From the NCBI GenBank assembly GCA_963817905.1, contig CAWFPS010000002.1, positions 1,054,001 through 1,118,000 of the forward strand: DNA of 64,000 nucleotides, written 5' to 3'. The position numbers and the translations under genes are program-made. Positions 25,512-33,047 of this stretch are shown one piece after another; position 1 is the first letter of the stretch; each line of letters starts with the position of its first letter. Source of the stretch: VRUE01 sp963817905 (GTDB lineage: Bacteria; Actinomycetota; Thermoleophilia; Solirubrobacterales; 70-9). The notes under the pieces are model-generated. The model was not told the DNA's origin. It worked only from the letters and a program-made list of their open reading frames with translations, and ran no database searches.

Positions 25512-26060
25512 ACCCCGACTCCGATGCCTACCACCTGAACGCCGTCTACGGGGCGGTGATGGGCCAGGTGCAATCCTTCGAGGTGCTGCTCGCGGCGCTG
25601 GCGCTCGCGCTTGAGGCTGATCCCGCGAAGGTGTCGAATGCGAGCCTGCGTCGTCAAATCAAGAACGCGATCAAGGCCGCTCGCCACGCGTTTCAATCGG
25701 GCTCGGCAGCTGCGTCTCGCGATCGACTCAAGGACCGGATTGATGGCGATCTCTATAAAGAAATTGACGCGCTGGTCTCGGATCGCAATTCGACTCGCCC
25801 ACCGCTTCTTGGTCGAGCAATTGGTCGACGTCCGGGGCGCGACCCGCTTCAAGTCAGGCACCGCCCTACAGCTGATCGAATACGCGACGCGTTTCGCCGA
25901 CGGCACCCGACGGATCATGCAGCTACTCGAAGAGATAACCACCAGCTTCCCCTCTTCATCCGACAAGAAGATGACCGCCCTGGGCGAGGAAATTGGCCGC
26001 GCGTTGATTCTGCGCGAGCCCCTCGGGCGGGCACGCTCGGGCCAGCAGTCCCCCGATTGA
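25496..26060 (+). pseudogene. HEPN-like gene interrupted by a +1 frameshift inside its R-x4-H motif
   Basis: TTG start at 25496 with GGAGG 7 bp upstream, overlapping the preceding gene by 16 bp. The first frame reads GAVMGQVQSFEVLLAALALA and continues to EIDALVSDRN. Removing one T (25790) joins it exactly to RLAHRFLVEQLVDVRGATRF and a normal C-terminus ending at 26060. The repaired motif DRNRLAHRF is a HEPN ribonuclease R-x4-H signature, and the shift falls between its Arg and His. The product as written would carry an unrelated tail. A real inactivation, a phase-variable state or a sequencing indel are all possible. Confidence 0.65.
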
Positions 26061-26076
26061 AACCTCCCTCGTCGAT

Positions 26077-26106
26077 TTCGGGAACTTCCGGCCAGAAGTT
26101 CCCGAA
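26077..26106. repeat. 30-bp near-perfect palindrome, element right-end module
   Basis: TTCGGGAACTTCCGG / CCAGAAGTTCCCGAA, one position off perfect symmetry. It is followed by CGCATATC and sits 117 bp before att site 3, the same spacing as the palindrome before att site 1. A CCTGCAAAT motif lies at 26175-26183, 40 bp before the att fragment. Confidence 0.78.
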
Positions 26107-26223
26107 CCGCCGCATATCGGCGCACATCCGCGCCCATCGACGGGCGGAGCGTCGGTTGTGCCCTCCAGAGATCCCCTGCAAATCGGCAGGTTCCCGCACG
26201 AAAGTCGCCTGAAGCCAGCGTAG

Positions 26224-26266
26224 TTGCCATGCAGAAGGTCGTCGGTTCGAATCCGATCAGCCGCTT
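26224..26266 (+). repeat. att site 3: 3' tRNA-Gly(GCC)-like fragment
   Basis: This is identical over 43 bp to att sites 1 and 2, and the match to site 1 continues a few bases to the left (TAG). It separates the Qat segment from the toxin-antitoxin/AbiE segment. A second CCTGCAAAT copy lies just right of it at 26279-26287. Confidence 0.88.
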
Positions 26267-26362
26267 CAACGTGAATCACCTGCAAATCAGCACCTCGCCT
26301 CGCGGGGAAATCGGCGAAATCGAATCGAACCACCCCTCCACTCGCCTCCATTTCGGGAACTA

Positions 26363-27595
26363 GTAGACCCGCCCGAAAATACGTTCAGGCGGATCGGCAG
26401 GAACTCGGCGATGGGCGATGAATCTCACCGCAGTGGCCCGGAAGATCGAGATTGAGCTAAGTGAGGAGGAGCGCAGCGAGCTGGAGCGCCTCGCTCGCTC
26501 AGAGACCCGTCCCTTCCGCGAGGTTCAGCGAGCGCGGATGATCCTCTACTCCGCGGCCGGTGAGACCGACGGGTGGATCGCCGAGCGCTTGGACTGCACC
26601 CCGGAGTGCGTCGGCAAGTGGCGACGAAGATTCGGCGCCCAGCGGCTCGAGGGACTCACCGATCTCCAACGCGCGGGACGCCCGCGCCGTTTTCCCCCCG
26701 GAGCAGGTCGCCGAGGTCAAGGCGATCGCCTGCGAGCTGCCGGCCACTCACGGCCTGCCGCTCGGCCGCTTCACGCGCACTGAGCTGCACCGGCTGGTGG
26801 TCGAGCGCGGCGTCACCGACGCCTCGGCGACAACGATCTGGCGCTGGTTGCACGATGCGGCGATCAAGCCCTGGCAGGTGCGCTCGTGGCTCTTTCCCCG
26901 CGACCCGGACTTCGCCGCCAAGGCCGCGCCGGTGCTCGACCTCTACCAGCGTCGCTTCGAAGGCAAGCGCCTGCGCCCCGACGAGTACGTGATCTCCGCC
27001 GACGAGAAGTCTCAGCTGCAGGCGCTCGGCCGCCGCCACCAGACCCTGCCCCCGGCGCCGGGGCGCCCATCCCTGCTCGAGTTCGAGTACCGCCGCGGCG
27101 GCACCCTGGCCTATCTCGCCGCCTGGGACGTCCACCACGCCAGCCTCTTCGGCCGGGTCGAGGAGAAGACAGGAATCGAGCCCTTCGGCCGCCTGGTCGA
27201 GGAAGTGATGACCAGCGAGCCCTACGCCTCGGCCCGCCGGGTGTTCTGGATCGTCGACAACGGCTCCTCCCACGCCGGGCAGGCATCGATCGACCGGCTT
27301 GAGGGCGCCCACGAGAATCTGCGCCTCATCCACCTGCCGATCCACGCCTCCTGGCTCAGCCAGATCGAGCTCTACTTCTCGATCGTCCAGCGCAAGGCGC
27401 TCACCCCAAACGACTTCGGCTCCCTGGAGGAACTCAGCGAGCGGCTGCTCGCCTTTCAGGCTCGCTATGCCGAGATCGCCCGCCCGTTCGAGTGGACCTT
27501 CACGAGCTCCGACCTGGAGCGTGTGCTGGCCAGGGTCGCCGACCGCGAGCCGGAATTGAGGCTGGCGGCCTGAGCGAACTTGCGGATGGGTCTAC
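26363..27595 (+). mobile_element. IS630-family insertion sequence, 1233 bp, inserted in a palindrome
   Basis: The ends are GTAGACCCGCCCG on the left and the inverse of GTAGACCCATCCG on the right, with 8 of 8 outermost bases identical. They are flanked by a TA duplication at 26361-26362 and 27596-27597, the target preference of IS630/Tc1 elements. Removing the IS and one TA restores CATTTCGGGAAC-TA-GTTCCCGAAATG, a perfect 26-bp palindrome of the island family. The insertion therefore struck the exact centre of the palindrome, probably an extruded or accessible TA. Confidence 0.85.
26418..27573 (+). CDS. IS630-type transposase, two frames joined by a +1 shift
   Basis: The first frame encodes the N-terminal helix-turn-helix part (ERLARSETRPFREVQRARMI, then IAERLDCTPECVGKWRRRFG) up to GRPRR near 26690. 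The second frame continues with FPPEQVAEVKAIACELP and contains the catalytic DDE core: YVISADEKSQLQAL (first Asp), RRVFWIVDNGSSHAG (second Asp) and IHASWLSQIELYFSIVQRKA (Glu). The join is a run of four T and six C at 26691-26699, where one base is surplus. Either the transposase is frameshifted and dead, expressed by frameshifting, or the run carries a sequencing indel. Total repaired length is about 385 residues, usual for the family. Confidence 0.82.
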
Positions 27596-27668
27596 TAGTT
27601 CCCGAAATGACCGGGATGTGAGGCGATTGGCGCCGATTTCGGCCGATTCGCCTTCCCTTTCGGGCCCC

Positions 27669-28907
27669 TTATCGGTCGGCGGCCTGGCGCGGATATGCGC
27701 GTCTTACGAAGTCGCCGAACAGCGGCGCGGTGTAGGCGTAGCTGCCCTGGCTGACGCGGTAGACGTGATTGCTCTTCAGCAGTCGGTTGATGCTTTGCTG
27801 GGTTGCGTTGGCGTTGCGGCTCTGGAACTGGGCGGCAAGCTTTGCGATCTCGAATCGCTCACCGCCGAGGTCGGCGGCGACACGGAGCGTGAGCTGATCG
27901 GCGCGGGGGGCATCGAGGTAGCGGTTCTCGAAGAACTCGGCGTCGAGGGCGTCCTGCACCCGCAGGCGGGTGCTTGCGTAGAGCTTGGAGGTGATCGCGT
28001 CGAGGTCGGCGGCGTCGGCTGCGTCCCAGAGGGCCTCTCCGTACTTCTGGATGAAGTAGGGGTATCCGTCGACATCGGCGGCGACTTGCTGCGCGACATC
28101 GGGCTCGAACGGAATGCCGGTGTCGGCAGCTGGTCGTATCAACGCGAGCGCAGCCGGACTTGGCTCATGCTGGCTTACGGGTTCGAGGTCGAGATTGCCG
28201 AGTTCCTCGACTCGAAAGAGCCGCTCGGCGTGGCTCCGAGCGGCCTGGAGGTTCTGAACGAGTGGCGGCAGCCCCGAGACGACAAGCATTACCGGCAGCG
28301 GTGGCTCGTCTTGATCCTGGGCTTGGACAAAGGCGCCAAGTAGTGCCCCGAGGGGATATTGGTGCTGGCGCGGCTGGTCGTACAGGGTGTGGGCCTCGTC
28401 GTAGAGGAAGACGACGCCGCGGCCGGCCTTCGCGGCCAAGCGCCCGACTTGAACCAAAGCCTCGCCGAGACGATCCTCGAGGACGGACGCGCCGCTTTGC
28501 GAGGTTCCTGGCTTGACGCTGATGCTCGTCCCATCGGGCAAGCCGACGGTGATCTCCCCGACAGCCCTGCGCGCGCTTGCGAGCAAGGAACGTAGCTTGG
28601 CCATATTGGAAAAAGCACGAATAGCCGTGTCGAGGTCATTGGCGATCGCGGTCGCGAAGGCATCCTCTTGGCGCAGGCGGGCAGTGAGGTCCCGCCGAAT
28701 GACGACCCAGTCGCGTTCCCGGGCCGCGTCGCGGAACTCCTTGAGCAGCACGGTCTTGCCCACGCCGCGCAGACCGCTGAGGCGGACGTTGCGACGCTTC
28801 TCGGGAAAGTCGCGCAGGTAGCCGCGGAATCGCTGTAGCTGCTGCTCGCGGTCGGCAAGATAGGGTGGGGTGGTCCCGACGCCTGGCTGATATGGGTTGC
28901 GCGCCAC
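27669..28907 (-). CDS. AAA+ ATPase with C-terminal winged helix, copy 2
   Basis: A 412-residue protein from GTG with the same length and about nine-tenths identity to the copy at 16499. Walker A GLRGVGKTVLL and Walker B VVFLYDEAHTL are intact. Differences cluster around residues 100-150 and in the linker before the winged helix. Its downstream palindrome has been split by the IS630 element (right half at 27596-27607). Upstream it carries the conserved 39-bp interrupted palindrome. Retention of two intact copies with slow divergence in otherwise decaying segments suggests selection on this gene. Confidence 0.82.
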   Translation of the reverse strand: MARNPYQPGVGTTPPYLADREQQLQRFRGYLRDFPEKRRNVRLSGLRGVGKTVLLKEFRDAARERDWVVIRRDLTARLRQEDAFATAIANDLDTAIRAFSNMAKLRSLLASARRAVGEITVGLPDGTSISVKPGTSQSGASVLEDRLGEALVQVGRLAAKAGRGVVFLYDEAHTLYDQPRQHQYPLGALLGAFVQAQDQDEPPLPVMLVVSGLPPLVQNLQAARSHAERLFRVEELGNLDLEPVSQHEPSPAALALIRPAADTGIPFEPDVAQQVAADVDGYPYFIQKYGEALWDAADAADLDAITSKLYASTRLRVQDALDAEFFENRYLDAPRADQLTLRVAADLGGERFEIAKLAAQFQSRNANATQQSINRLLKSNHVYRVSQGSYAYTAPLFGDFVRRAYPRQAADR

Positions 28908-28926
28908 GCCCGCGAGCTTACTACTT

Positions 28927-28965
28927 CTTACGGCACCTTACGAGAAAGTCATAAGAAGCCGTAAG
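28927..28965. promoter_or_regulatory. interrupted palindrome upstream of ATPase copy 2
   Basis: CTTACGG-3-CTTAC-9-ATAAG-3-CCGTAAG, the counterpart of the element at 17757. The outer 7-bp arms and one inner arm are unchanged while the central spacer differs, which points to a protein-binding site. An extra half-site, TTACGG, lies at 28975-28980. Confidence 0.65.
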
Positions 28966-29013
28966 AACCTGTAATTACGGCAGCCTCCTTGTCCCGGACA
29001 AGGCTGGACGTAA

Positions 29014-29319
29014 GACTTCTTTGGCCCCTTCGCGCTGGAGCTGACCGAATCGCGCGCCGGCCAGGTCGCCGAGAAGACCAGCAAGCACGAACGCTGGGCG
29101 CTGGGCCACCTCGTCCCCTTCTTCGGCGACTGGTCGCTCAACGAGATCGACGTCGAGGGGGTCGACGAGTACCGCGCCTTCAAGGTGAAGGAGTCCGAAG
29201 CCCGGGCGCGGGCGATCGAGCGCGGCATCGGGCACGAGTTCCCCAAATCGGCCCGATTTGAGCCGATCGGCACCGATTTCGGCCGATTCCGTCTCGCTTT
29301 CGGGCGGCCGCCGAGCTAG
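29014..29319 (+). pseudogene. tyrosine recombinase N-terminal remnant
   Basis: Open frame DFFGPFALELTESRAGQVAE, then KHERWALGHLVPFFGDWSLN and VDEYRAFKVKE. This is the SAM-like core-binding domain of a phage-type integrase, preceded by an in-frame stop and ending without catalytic domain. It occupies the same place relative to the ATPase as the C-terminal recombinase remnant of segment C (17812). The two leftovers probably derive from the same kind of integrase. Confidence 0.68.
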
Positions 29320-29341
29320 GTGCGCCGATGCTGGGAGCGGC

Positions 29342-29539
29342 TCAGACGGGCAGGAGCTCCAGGGCCTCGACGTGGCGCGGCCGCATCGTGGCGAAGTGAC
29401 GGTGGTCCAGCGTGGCGAGCTTCGGCTCTCCGAGGCGCTCTGCGATCGCGAGCAGCTCCGCGCAGCGCTCATGCGCGTCATCGTCGCGATCGAACGCGCC
29501 GACCAGAACCGCGGTGTCGAGGATCAGCGCGATGGCTGC
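29342..29539 (-). pseudogene. internally deleted PIN-domain (VapC-like) toxin
   Basis: The N-terminal PIN motif IALILDTAVLVGAFDRDDDA is followed after only about 12 residues by the C-terminal end AIAERLGEPKLATLDHRHFA. A normal PIN toxin is about 130 residues; here about 65 remain, so the middle with two acidic residues is lost. No ATG, GTG or TTG lies at the expected start. It overlaps the end of its antitoxin gene, the normal order for a vapBC pair. Confidence 0.6.
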
Positions 29540-29799
29540 GCTTCGAAGACGTCTTCGCTGGCGAGCCTGCCCAGGTCGCCACGACCGGAACTGAACGCGC
29601 CGATGCAGGTGAGCGGGGGCTGCTCGCCTTCGTCTCTCGTCGAGGAGGACGTCTCGCCGCCCGGTCCATCGCCCGGCTCGTACTCCAGCGCCTCGCGCAG
29701 GAGTTGGGGCACCGCCACCCCCCGCTCGCGGGCAGCCCGTCGCGCCCGCTCCATGAGGTCGGCCTCTATCTCGACGCTCGTCTTCTGCGTTGCGGCCAT
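29524..29799 (-). CDS. ribbon-helix-helix antitoxin (VapB-like)
   Basis: 91 residues from the ATG at 29799. The segment MAATQKTSVEIEADLMERAR followed by AARERGVAVPQLLREALEYE is a ribbon-helix-helix motif with a helical extension. The C-terminus is acidic and Gly/Ser-rich, suited to bind a toxin. It overlaps the start of the deleted PIN gene. The antitoxin is intact while its toxin is broken, a common decay order because the toxin is the harmful part. Confidence 0.6.
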   Translation of the reverse strand: MAATQKTSVEIEADLMERARRAARERGVAVPQLLREALEYEPGDGPGGETSSSTRDEGEQPPLTCIGAFSSGRGDLGRLASEDVFEAQPSR

Positions 29800-29823
29800 C
29801 GTCAACAGGGTAGCGTCCGCCCC

Positions 29824-29940
29824 CGCCGCCGGGCCGCGGTCGGCGAGACGATGGCCCACCGCCACGGCGCGGCCGACCTTGAGGAGTTGCCGAGCGGGGG
29901 GCCACGGTGGCAGCCGCGCTTGAGCAGCCGAGGAGGTGGA
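29824..29940 (+). pseudogene. winged-helix remnant homologous to the recombinase tail at 18200
   Basis: Codons read RRRAAVGETMAHRHGAADLE and on to ELPSGGPRWQPRL. They match the winged-helix tail in segment C (AAVGEAMAERHGVTDLERLP), so segment D once had the same recombinase-plus-winged-helix gene. Only about 39 codons remain. Confidence 0.55.
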
Positions 29941-30108
29941 GTGGGGACTTCGGTCACGGGGCGATCCGCTATGCGGCCGAGGCCGTGCGGGAGCGTGAGC
30001 TGCCGCTTGCCGCCCCGGGTGAGGTTCCTGACCTCGAAGATGACGCACGCTGGAAGAGCGATGTCGACACGTTTTCGGGAAGTTGCCGCGCAGCTGGTCG
30101 CCGAAACC

Positions 30109-30564
30109 TCAGGATGGGGGCTGCGAGGCATTGACCATCTTCTGCCGCGCCTGGGCTGTCTCGATCGCGGTGCGCTCTGCGGGGTCGAGGTCGACGATGT
30201 GAATCTCGATCCCGTTGGCCTTCAGCGTTTCAGCCTTCCAGCCGGAAACGGAAGCCGCGGCCTCCTCGTCGGCGAACGCGAGGATCAGGCGGGCGTTGGG
30301 GCGGGCGTCGCGGATGGCCAACAACTTCAAGGCATCCGTGGACACCTTGTGCCGCTGGCCGCCACGCAGCTTGCCGATATGCACGAAGACCTCGACGACC
30401 ACCGAGCCGTCCGCAGCCATGCCATCGGGCTGGACCTCGGAGCCTCCGACGGCGACCTTGGCGCCCTGTGAGAGGGGGACGCCGATCGACTCTCCGAGCA
30501 GACCAAGGATCGTGGCCTCAGCAGCGGTCTGCGCGCTTGAGTCGCTGGGGTGCGACGAGGTCAC
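30109..30564 (-). CDS. hypothetical protein, possible PD-(D/E)xK-like fold
   Basis: 151 residues from the GTG at 30564; longer forms would run into the opposite-strand antitoxin promoter. The central block EVQPDGMAADGSVVVEVFVH, then IGKLRGGQRHKVSTDALKLL, has the order D ... (V)E ... Q/K seen in a widespread uncharacterised actinobacterial family that I would place near PD-(D/E)xK nucleases. The C-terminus continues as alternating helices and strands (ARLILAFADEEAAASVSGWK). Convergent and divergent neighbours are toxin-antitoxin genes. The nuclease idea is inference. Confidence 0.5.
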   Translation of the reverse strand: MTSSHPSDSSAQTAAEATILGLLGESIGVPLSQGAKVAVGGSEVQPDGMAADGSVVVEVFVHIGKLRGGQRHKVSTDALKLLAIRDARPNARLILAFADEEAAASVSGWKAETLKANGIEIHIVDLDPAERTAIETAQARQKMVNASQPPS

Positions 30565-30659
30565 GAGCGGCCAGCGTATCGCTCGTCCGCAATCACTTCC
30601 CCGACATCGGTGACGTCGCGATCGCTGCGAAGGGGTGAGCGGATGGGCAGTTTGCAGTT

Positions 30660-30675
30660 GTAGCAGTTCTGCTAC
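30660..30675. promoter_or_regulatory. operator palindrome of the first VapBC-like pair
   Basis: GTAGCAG-TT-CTGCTAC is a perfect inverted repeat ending 10 bp before the antitoxin ATG at 30686. A -10-like TACGAT (30673-30678) overlaps its right arm and TTGCAG lies at 30652. Transcription would start near 30686, so the antitoxin mRNA may be leaderless and autorepressed. Confidence 0.6.
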
Positions 30676-30685
30676 GATGCCCTCG

Positions 30686-30931
30686 ATGCAACGTATACCA
30701 CAGCGGGAGTTGCGCAACGATGTCTCAACCGTCCTGCGGCGGGTGATGGCAGGCGAGCAGCTTCGCGTCACGGTGGCGGGGCGCGATGCGGCCGACCTCG
30801 TCCCGGTCGAGGAAGCGCCTTCCTGGACGGCCGGCTCCCGCGCGCGGGAGCTGATCGCGGCCGCTCAGGCCGACGCGGGCCTGGCCGACGAGTTGGATCG
30901 GGTCTTTCCGGACACGACCGATCAGCTCTAG
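30686..30931 (+). CDS. Phd/YefM-type antitoxin
   Basis: 81 residues from the ATG at 30686 (ATG at 30677 is the alternative). MQRIPQRELRNDVSTVLRRV followed by GEQLRVTVAGRDAADLVPVE is the standard Phd/YefM DNA-binding fold. The C-terminus (AAQADAGLADELDRVFPDTT) is the toxin-binding tail. The next gene, 18 bp downstream, encodes a PIN toxin, a usual combination. The overlapping operator indicates autoregulation. Confidence 0.82.
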   Translation: MQRIPQRELRNDVSTVLRRVMAGEQLRVTVAGRDAADLVPVEEAPSWTAGSRARELIAAAQADAGLADELDRVFPDTTDQL

Positions 30932-30949
30932 GCGGTCGGCCGCGGCGGC

Positions 30950-31339
30950 GTGCAGGCGATCCTCGACACCTCGGTCTTCATCGCGCGCGAGCAGGAGCGC
31001 CCGCTCGGCGCCCTACCCGACCAGGTCGCGGTCAGTGTCGTGACCCTGTCCGAGCTGCGCCACGGAGTCCTCGCCGCCGCCGGCCACGAGCAGCTGGAGC
31101 GGCGCCTCAGCACGCTGGAGGCTGCGCGGCAGATCGCCAAGCCGCTGGTCATCGACGAGGCGGTCGGAGACGAGCTGGCGCGCCTGCGGGTCGCCCTCAA
31201 GGCGATCGGCAGGGCGATGAAGGTGATGGACGCCTGGATCGCCGCCACCGCGATGGCCCACGGCGCCGCGGTCTGCACCCAAGACGCGGACTTCGATGCG
31301 GCGGCGGAGGCGGGCTTGCTCGAGGTTGTGCGGGTGTAG
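30950..31339 (+). CDS. vapC: PIN-domain ribonuclease toxin (VapC)
   Basis: A 129-residue protein from GTG. The four acidic PIN positions are visible: Asp in AILDTSVFIAREQ, Glu in VTLSELRHGVLAA, Asp in KVMDAWIAATAMAHG and Asp in CTQDADFDAAAEAG. Length is normal and the frame is intact, so it should be an active metal-dependent RNase held in check by the upstream Phd-type antitoxin. It is the most complete toxin-antitoxin pair of segment D. Confidence 0.88.
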   Translation: MQAILDTSVFIAREQERPLGALPDQVAVSVVTLSELRHGVLAAAGHEQLERRLSTLEAARQIAKPLVIDEAVGDELARLRVALKAIGRAMKVMDAWIAATAMAHGAAVCTQDADFDAAAEAGLLEVVRV

Positions 31340-31531
31340 GTGGTTGGGGTGGGTGATGTTCGGCCCGGTCTCACCGGCATCGGCGTTCGAATTATCCAGC
31401 GCCACCTGACCCGGTCTCCATAAGCGGGCGTTATCGGGCGGTGGGGGATGGTCTTCGTCGGCATCAGATTGTGGGGTGTAGACGCGTGGCTCAGCCAGCG
31501 GCGAGGGAGGCTAGGTGAGGCAGGGACTTGC

Positions 31532-31550
31532 GTGCAGCACCGTGCTACAC
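31532..31550. promoter_or_regulatory. operator palindrome of the second VapBC-like pair
   Basis: GTGCAGCAC-C-GTGCTACAC, 8 of 9 bases symmetrical, ends 8 bp before the GTG start at 31559. A -10-like TACACT (31546-31551) overlaps it, again predicting a nearly leaderless, autoregulated transcript. It shares the AGCA / TGCT half-site core with the operator at 30660. Confidence 0.55.
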
Positions 31551-31558
31551 TCACCCTT

Positions 31559-31846
31559 GTGCCGACCACCCGTCCTCGCCACACGATCACCGAGACCCCG
31601 CCGGTCCAGGCGGCGCTCGACGCGTTGCGGGCCAAGCTCGAGGAGGGCGAGCGGATCGACTTCGCCGAGCTCGTGACGCTCGGTGCCGAGGTCAAGGCGC
31701 GCCGGGTGGCCGATCCGAGCGAGGAGGCGAGCCGGGCTCGGGAGGAGATCGCCGAATGGATTCGCACCGGCAACGGACCCAAGGTCGACATCAAGGCAGC
31801 CGACGAAGTGAAGCACCTGGGCCTCGTCGCCAACTACGGCGAGTAG
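31559..31846 (+). CDS. antitoxin of the second VapBC-like pair
   Basis: 95 residues from the GTG at 31559; upstream in-frame sequence overlaps the operator. Helical and acidic: VQAALDALRAKLEEGERIDF, then AELVTLGAEVKARRVAD and EEIAEWIRTGNGPKV. It lies 1 bp before a PIN toxin gene and has a palindromic operator at its start. I do not recognise the exact antitoxin family; the call rests on context, size and charge. Confidence 0.65.
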   Translation: MPTTRPRHTITETPPVQAALDALRAKLEEGERIDFAELVTLGAEVKARRVADPSEEASRAREEIAEWIRTGNGPKVDIKAADEVKHLGLVANYGE

Positions 31847-31847
31847 C

Positions 31848-32267
31848 GTGCTGCTGCTCGACAACTCGGCCTGGTCGCGGCTGCTGATGGGGGCGGCGCC
31901 GAAGGAGCGAGCCGAGACGATTATCGGGCAGATGGGCGAAGAGCAGGTCGCGACCTGCGTGCCATTTCTGCTCGAGGCCGGCTTCTCCGCTCGCTCGGCG
32001 GGCGACCACCTGAAGATCATGGACCGGCTCGGCAGATTGCCGAATATCGCAATCGACGGGTCGATCGAAAGCAGCGCTCTGGGAGCGCAGCGAGAGCTCG
32101 CAGCCGTTGGCCATCACCGCCTCGCTCCGGCCGATGTCCTGATCGCTGCCTGCGCGCACGAGGCCGGCGCGGGCGTCCTGCACTACGACCGCGACTACGA
32201 CCTGATCGCCGAGTACACGAGCCTCAGCTTCGAGAGTGTCTGGCTCGCCCCCGCCGGAAGCCTGTGA
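31848..32267 (+). CDS. vapC: PIN-domain ribonuclease toxin (VapC), second pair
   Basis: A 139-residue protein from GTG, 1 bp after the antitoxin stop. PIN acidic residues: Asp in LLLDNSAWSRLL, Glu in VPFLLEAGFSARS, Asp in RLAPADVLIAACAHEAG and Asp in LHYDRDYDLIAEYT. The frame is intact. The general PIN fold and position make this a VapC-type RNase; target RNA unknown. Confidence 0.87.
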   Translation: MLLLDNSAWSRLLMGAAPKERAETIIGQMGEEQVATCVPFLLEAGFSARSAGDHLKIMDRLGRLPNIAIDGSIESSALGAQRELAAVGHHRLAPADVLIAACAHEAGAGVLHYDRDYDLIAEYTSLSFESVWLAPAGSL

Positions 32268-32329
32268 TTGAACGTTGACCCGAGGGGCCGGGAGCAATCT
32301 AACGCTCCATCTCGGACTGCTGAATGAAA

Positions 32330-32911
32330 GGCCGTCGATCCCGGTCGCGCCTTCTCGGCACCTCGCCAGAGCCCTATCAACGCCGGCCTCGATCAGCTGG
32401 GTTGCGGCGGTGTGGCGCAGCATGTGGGGGGTGACGTCGGAGGGCGCGGTCTGAGACGTGGGTGTAGATCTCCGTGGAGCCTCTCTTCAACGGCTCGACT
32501 GTCGGCCTCCGCGCCGGGGTTGACTCCGGCCGCTCGAGCAAGGAACCCCATCAATCGGTCGAGCTCGTGAGCCGGAAGCGTTCGGGGGAGCCTGCGGGGT
32601 CGGCCCAGCGCAAGGCTTGCGCCGCTCCACGGGTCATCGACGAGGAGACCCTGGGAGATCATCCAGCGACAGAAGCCGCGCAATGCTGCTGCTCGCCTTC
32701 TGAGTGAGGCAGGAGAAAGGCTGGCACCCTTCTGGTGCTCGATAAAGGAGAGCACGTCCTCTTGGCCGATATCGGCGGCCACGAAGTCCGGTCCCAGATA
32801 CCGCTCGAAGCTGCCGAGATCCGTGTCGTAGGCGCGGATCGTGTGTGGCGAAAGGTCTCGCGTCGCGAGCAGCCAGCGTATGTACCCGCTGCGGGCCTGG
32901 TCGATTTGCAT
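32330..32911 (-). pseudogene. scrambled XerC/XerD-like tyrosine recombinase
   Basis: The first 140 residues from the ATG at 32911 are a good Xer N-terminal domain (RWLLATRDLSPHTIRAYDTD, then LSPASLRRRAAALRGFCRWM). At about 32,485 the frame changes. What follows is the C-terminal tyrosine motif TEIYTHVSDRAL, and only after that, in a third frame, the H-x-x-R motif VTPHMLRHTAATQLIEAGVD. In a working enzyme H-x-x-R precedes the Tyr motif. The catalytic part is thus rearranged as well as frameshifted, probably by recombination between two related remnants. Confidence 0.7.
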
Positions 32912-33047
32912 TGGTTCTTGTCCCGGCGTTCACGAACCAGGCCGTTTACTACTCGGCCGGGAGCAGCATTTCCTGCACCTGCGGGATAAGCCGTGCGCTC
33001 AGGCGTCGCATGCAGGGTGGGGCGGGTTGCCACTATCGTGCGGCGCA

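Noticed and set aside
5771..26351. Short minus-strand frames translating to RIRTDDLLHGNY near 5,880, 16,320 and 26,240
   Set aside because: They are antisense translations of the tRNA fragment, a well-known source of spurious gene calls, with no ribosome binding site and no protein-like flanks.
26680..26705. Programmed frameshifting site in the IS630 transposase
   Set aside because: The needed shift is +1 in a TTTTCCCCCC run and does not fit a classical slippery heptamer; an indel (real or technical) is the simpler explanation.
29901..30134. Small frames on both strands around 30,000
   Set aside because: They show mixed low-quality sequence over decayed DNA; no start signals, motifs or conserved blocks beyond the winged-helix remnant ending near 29,940.
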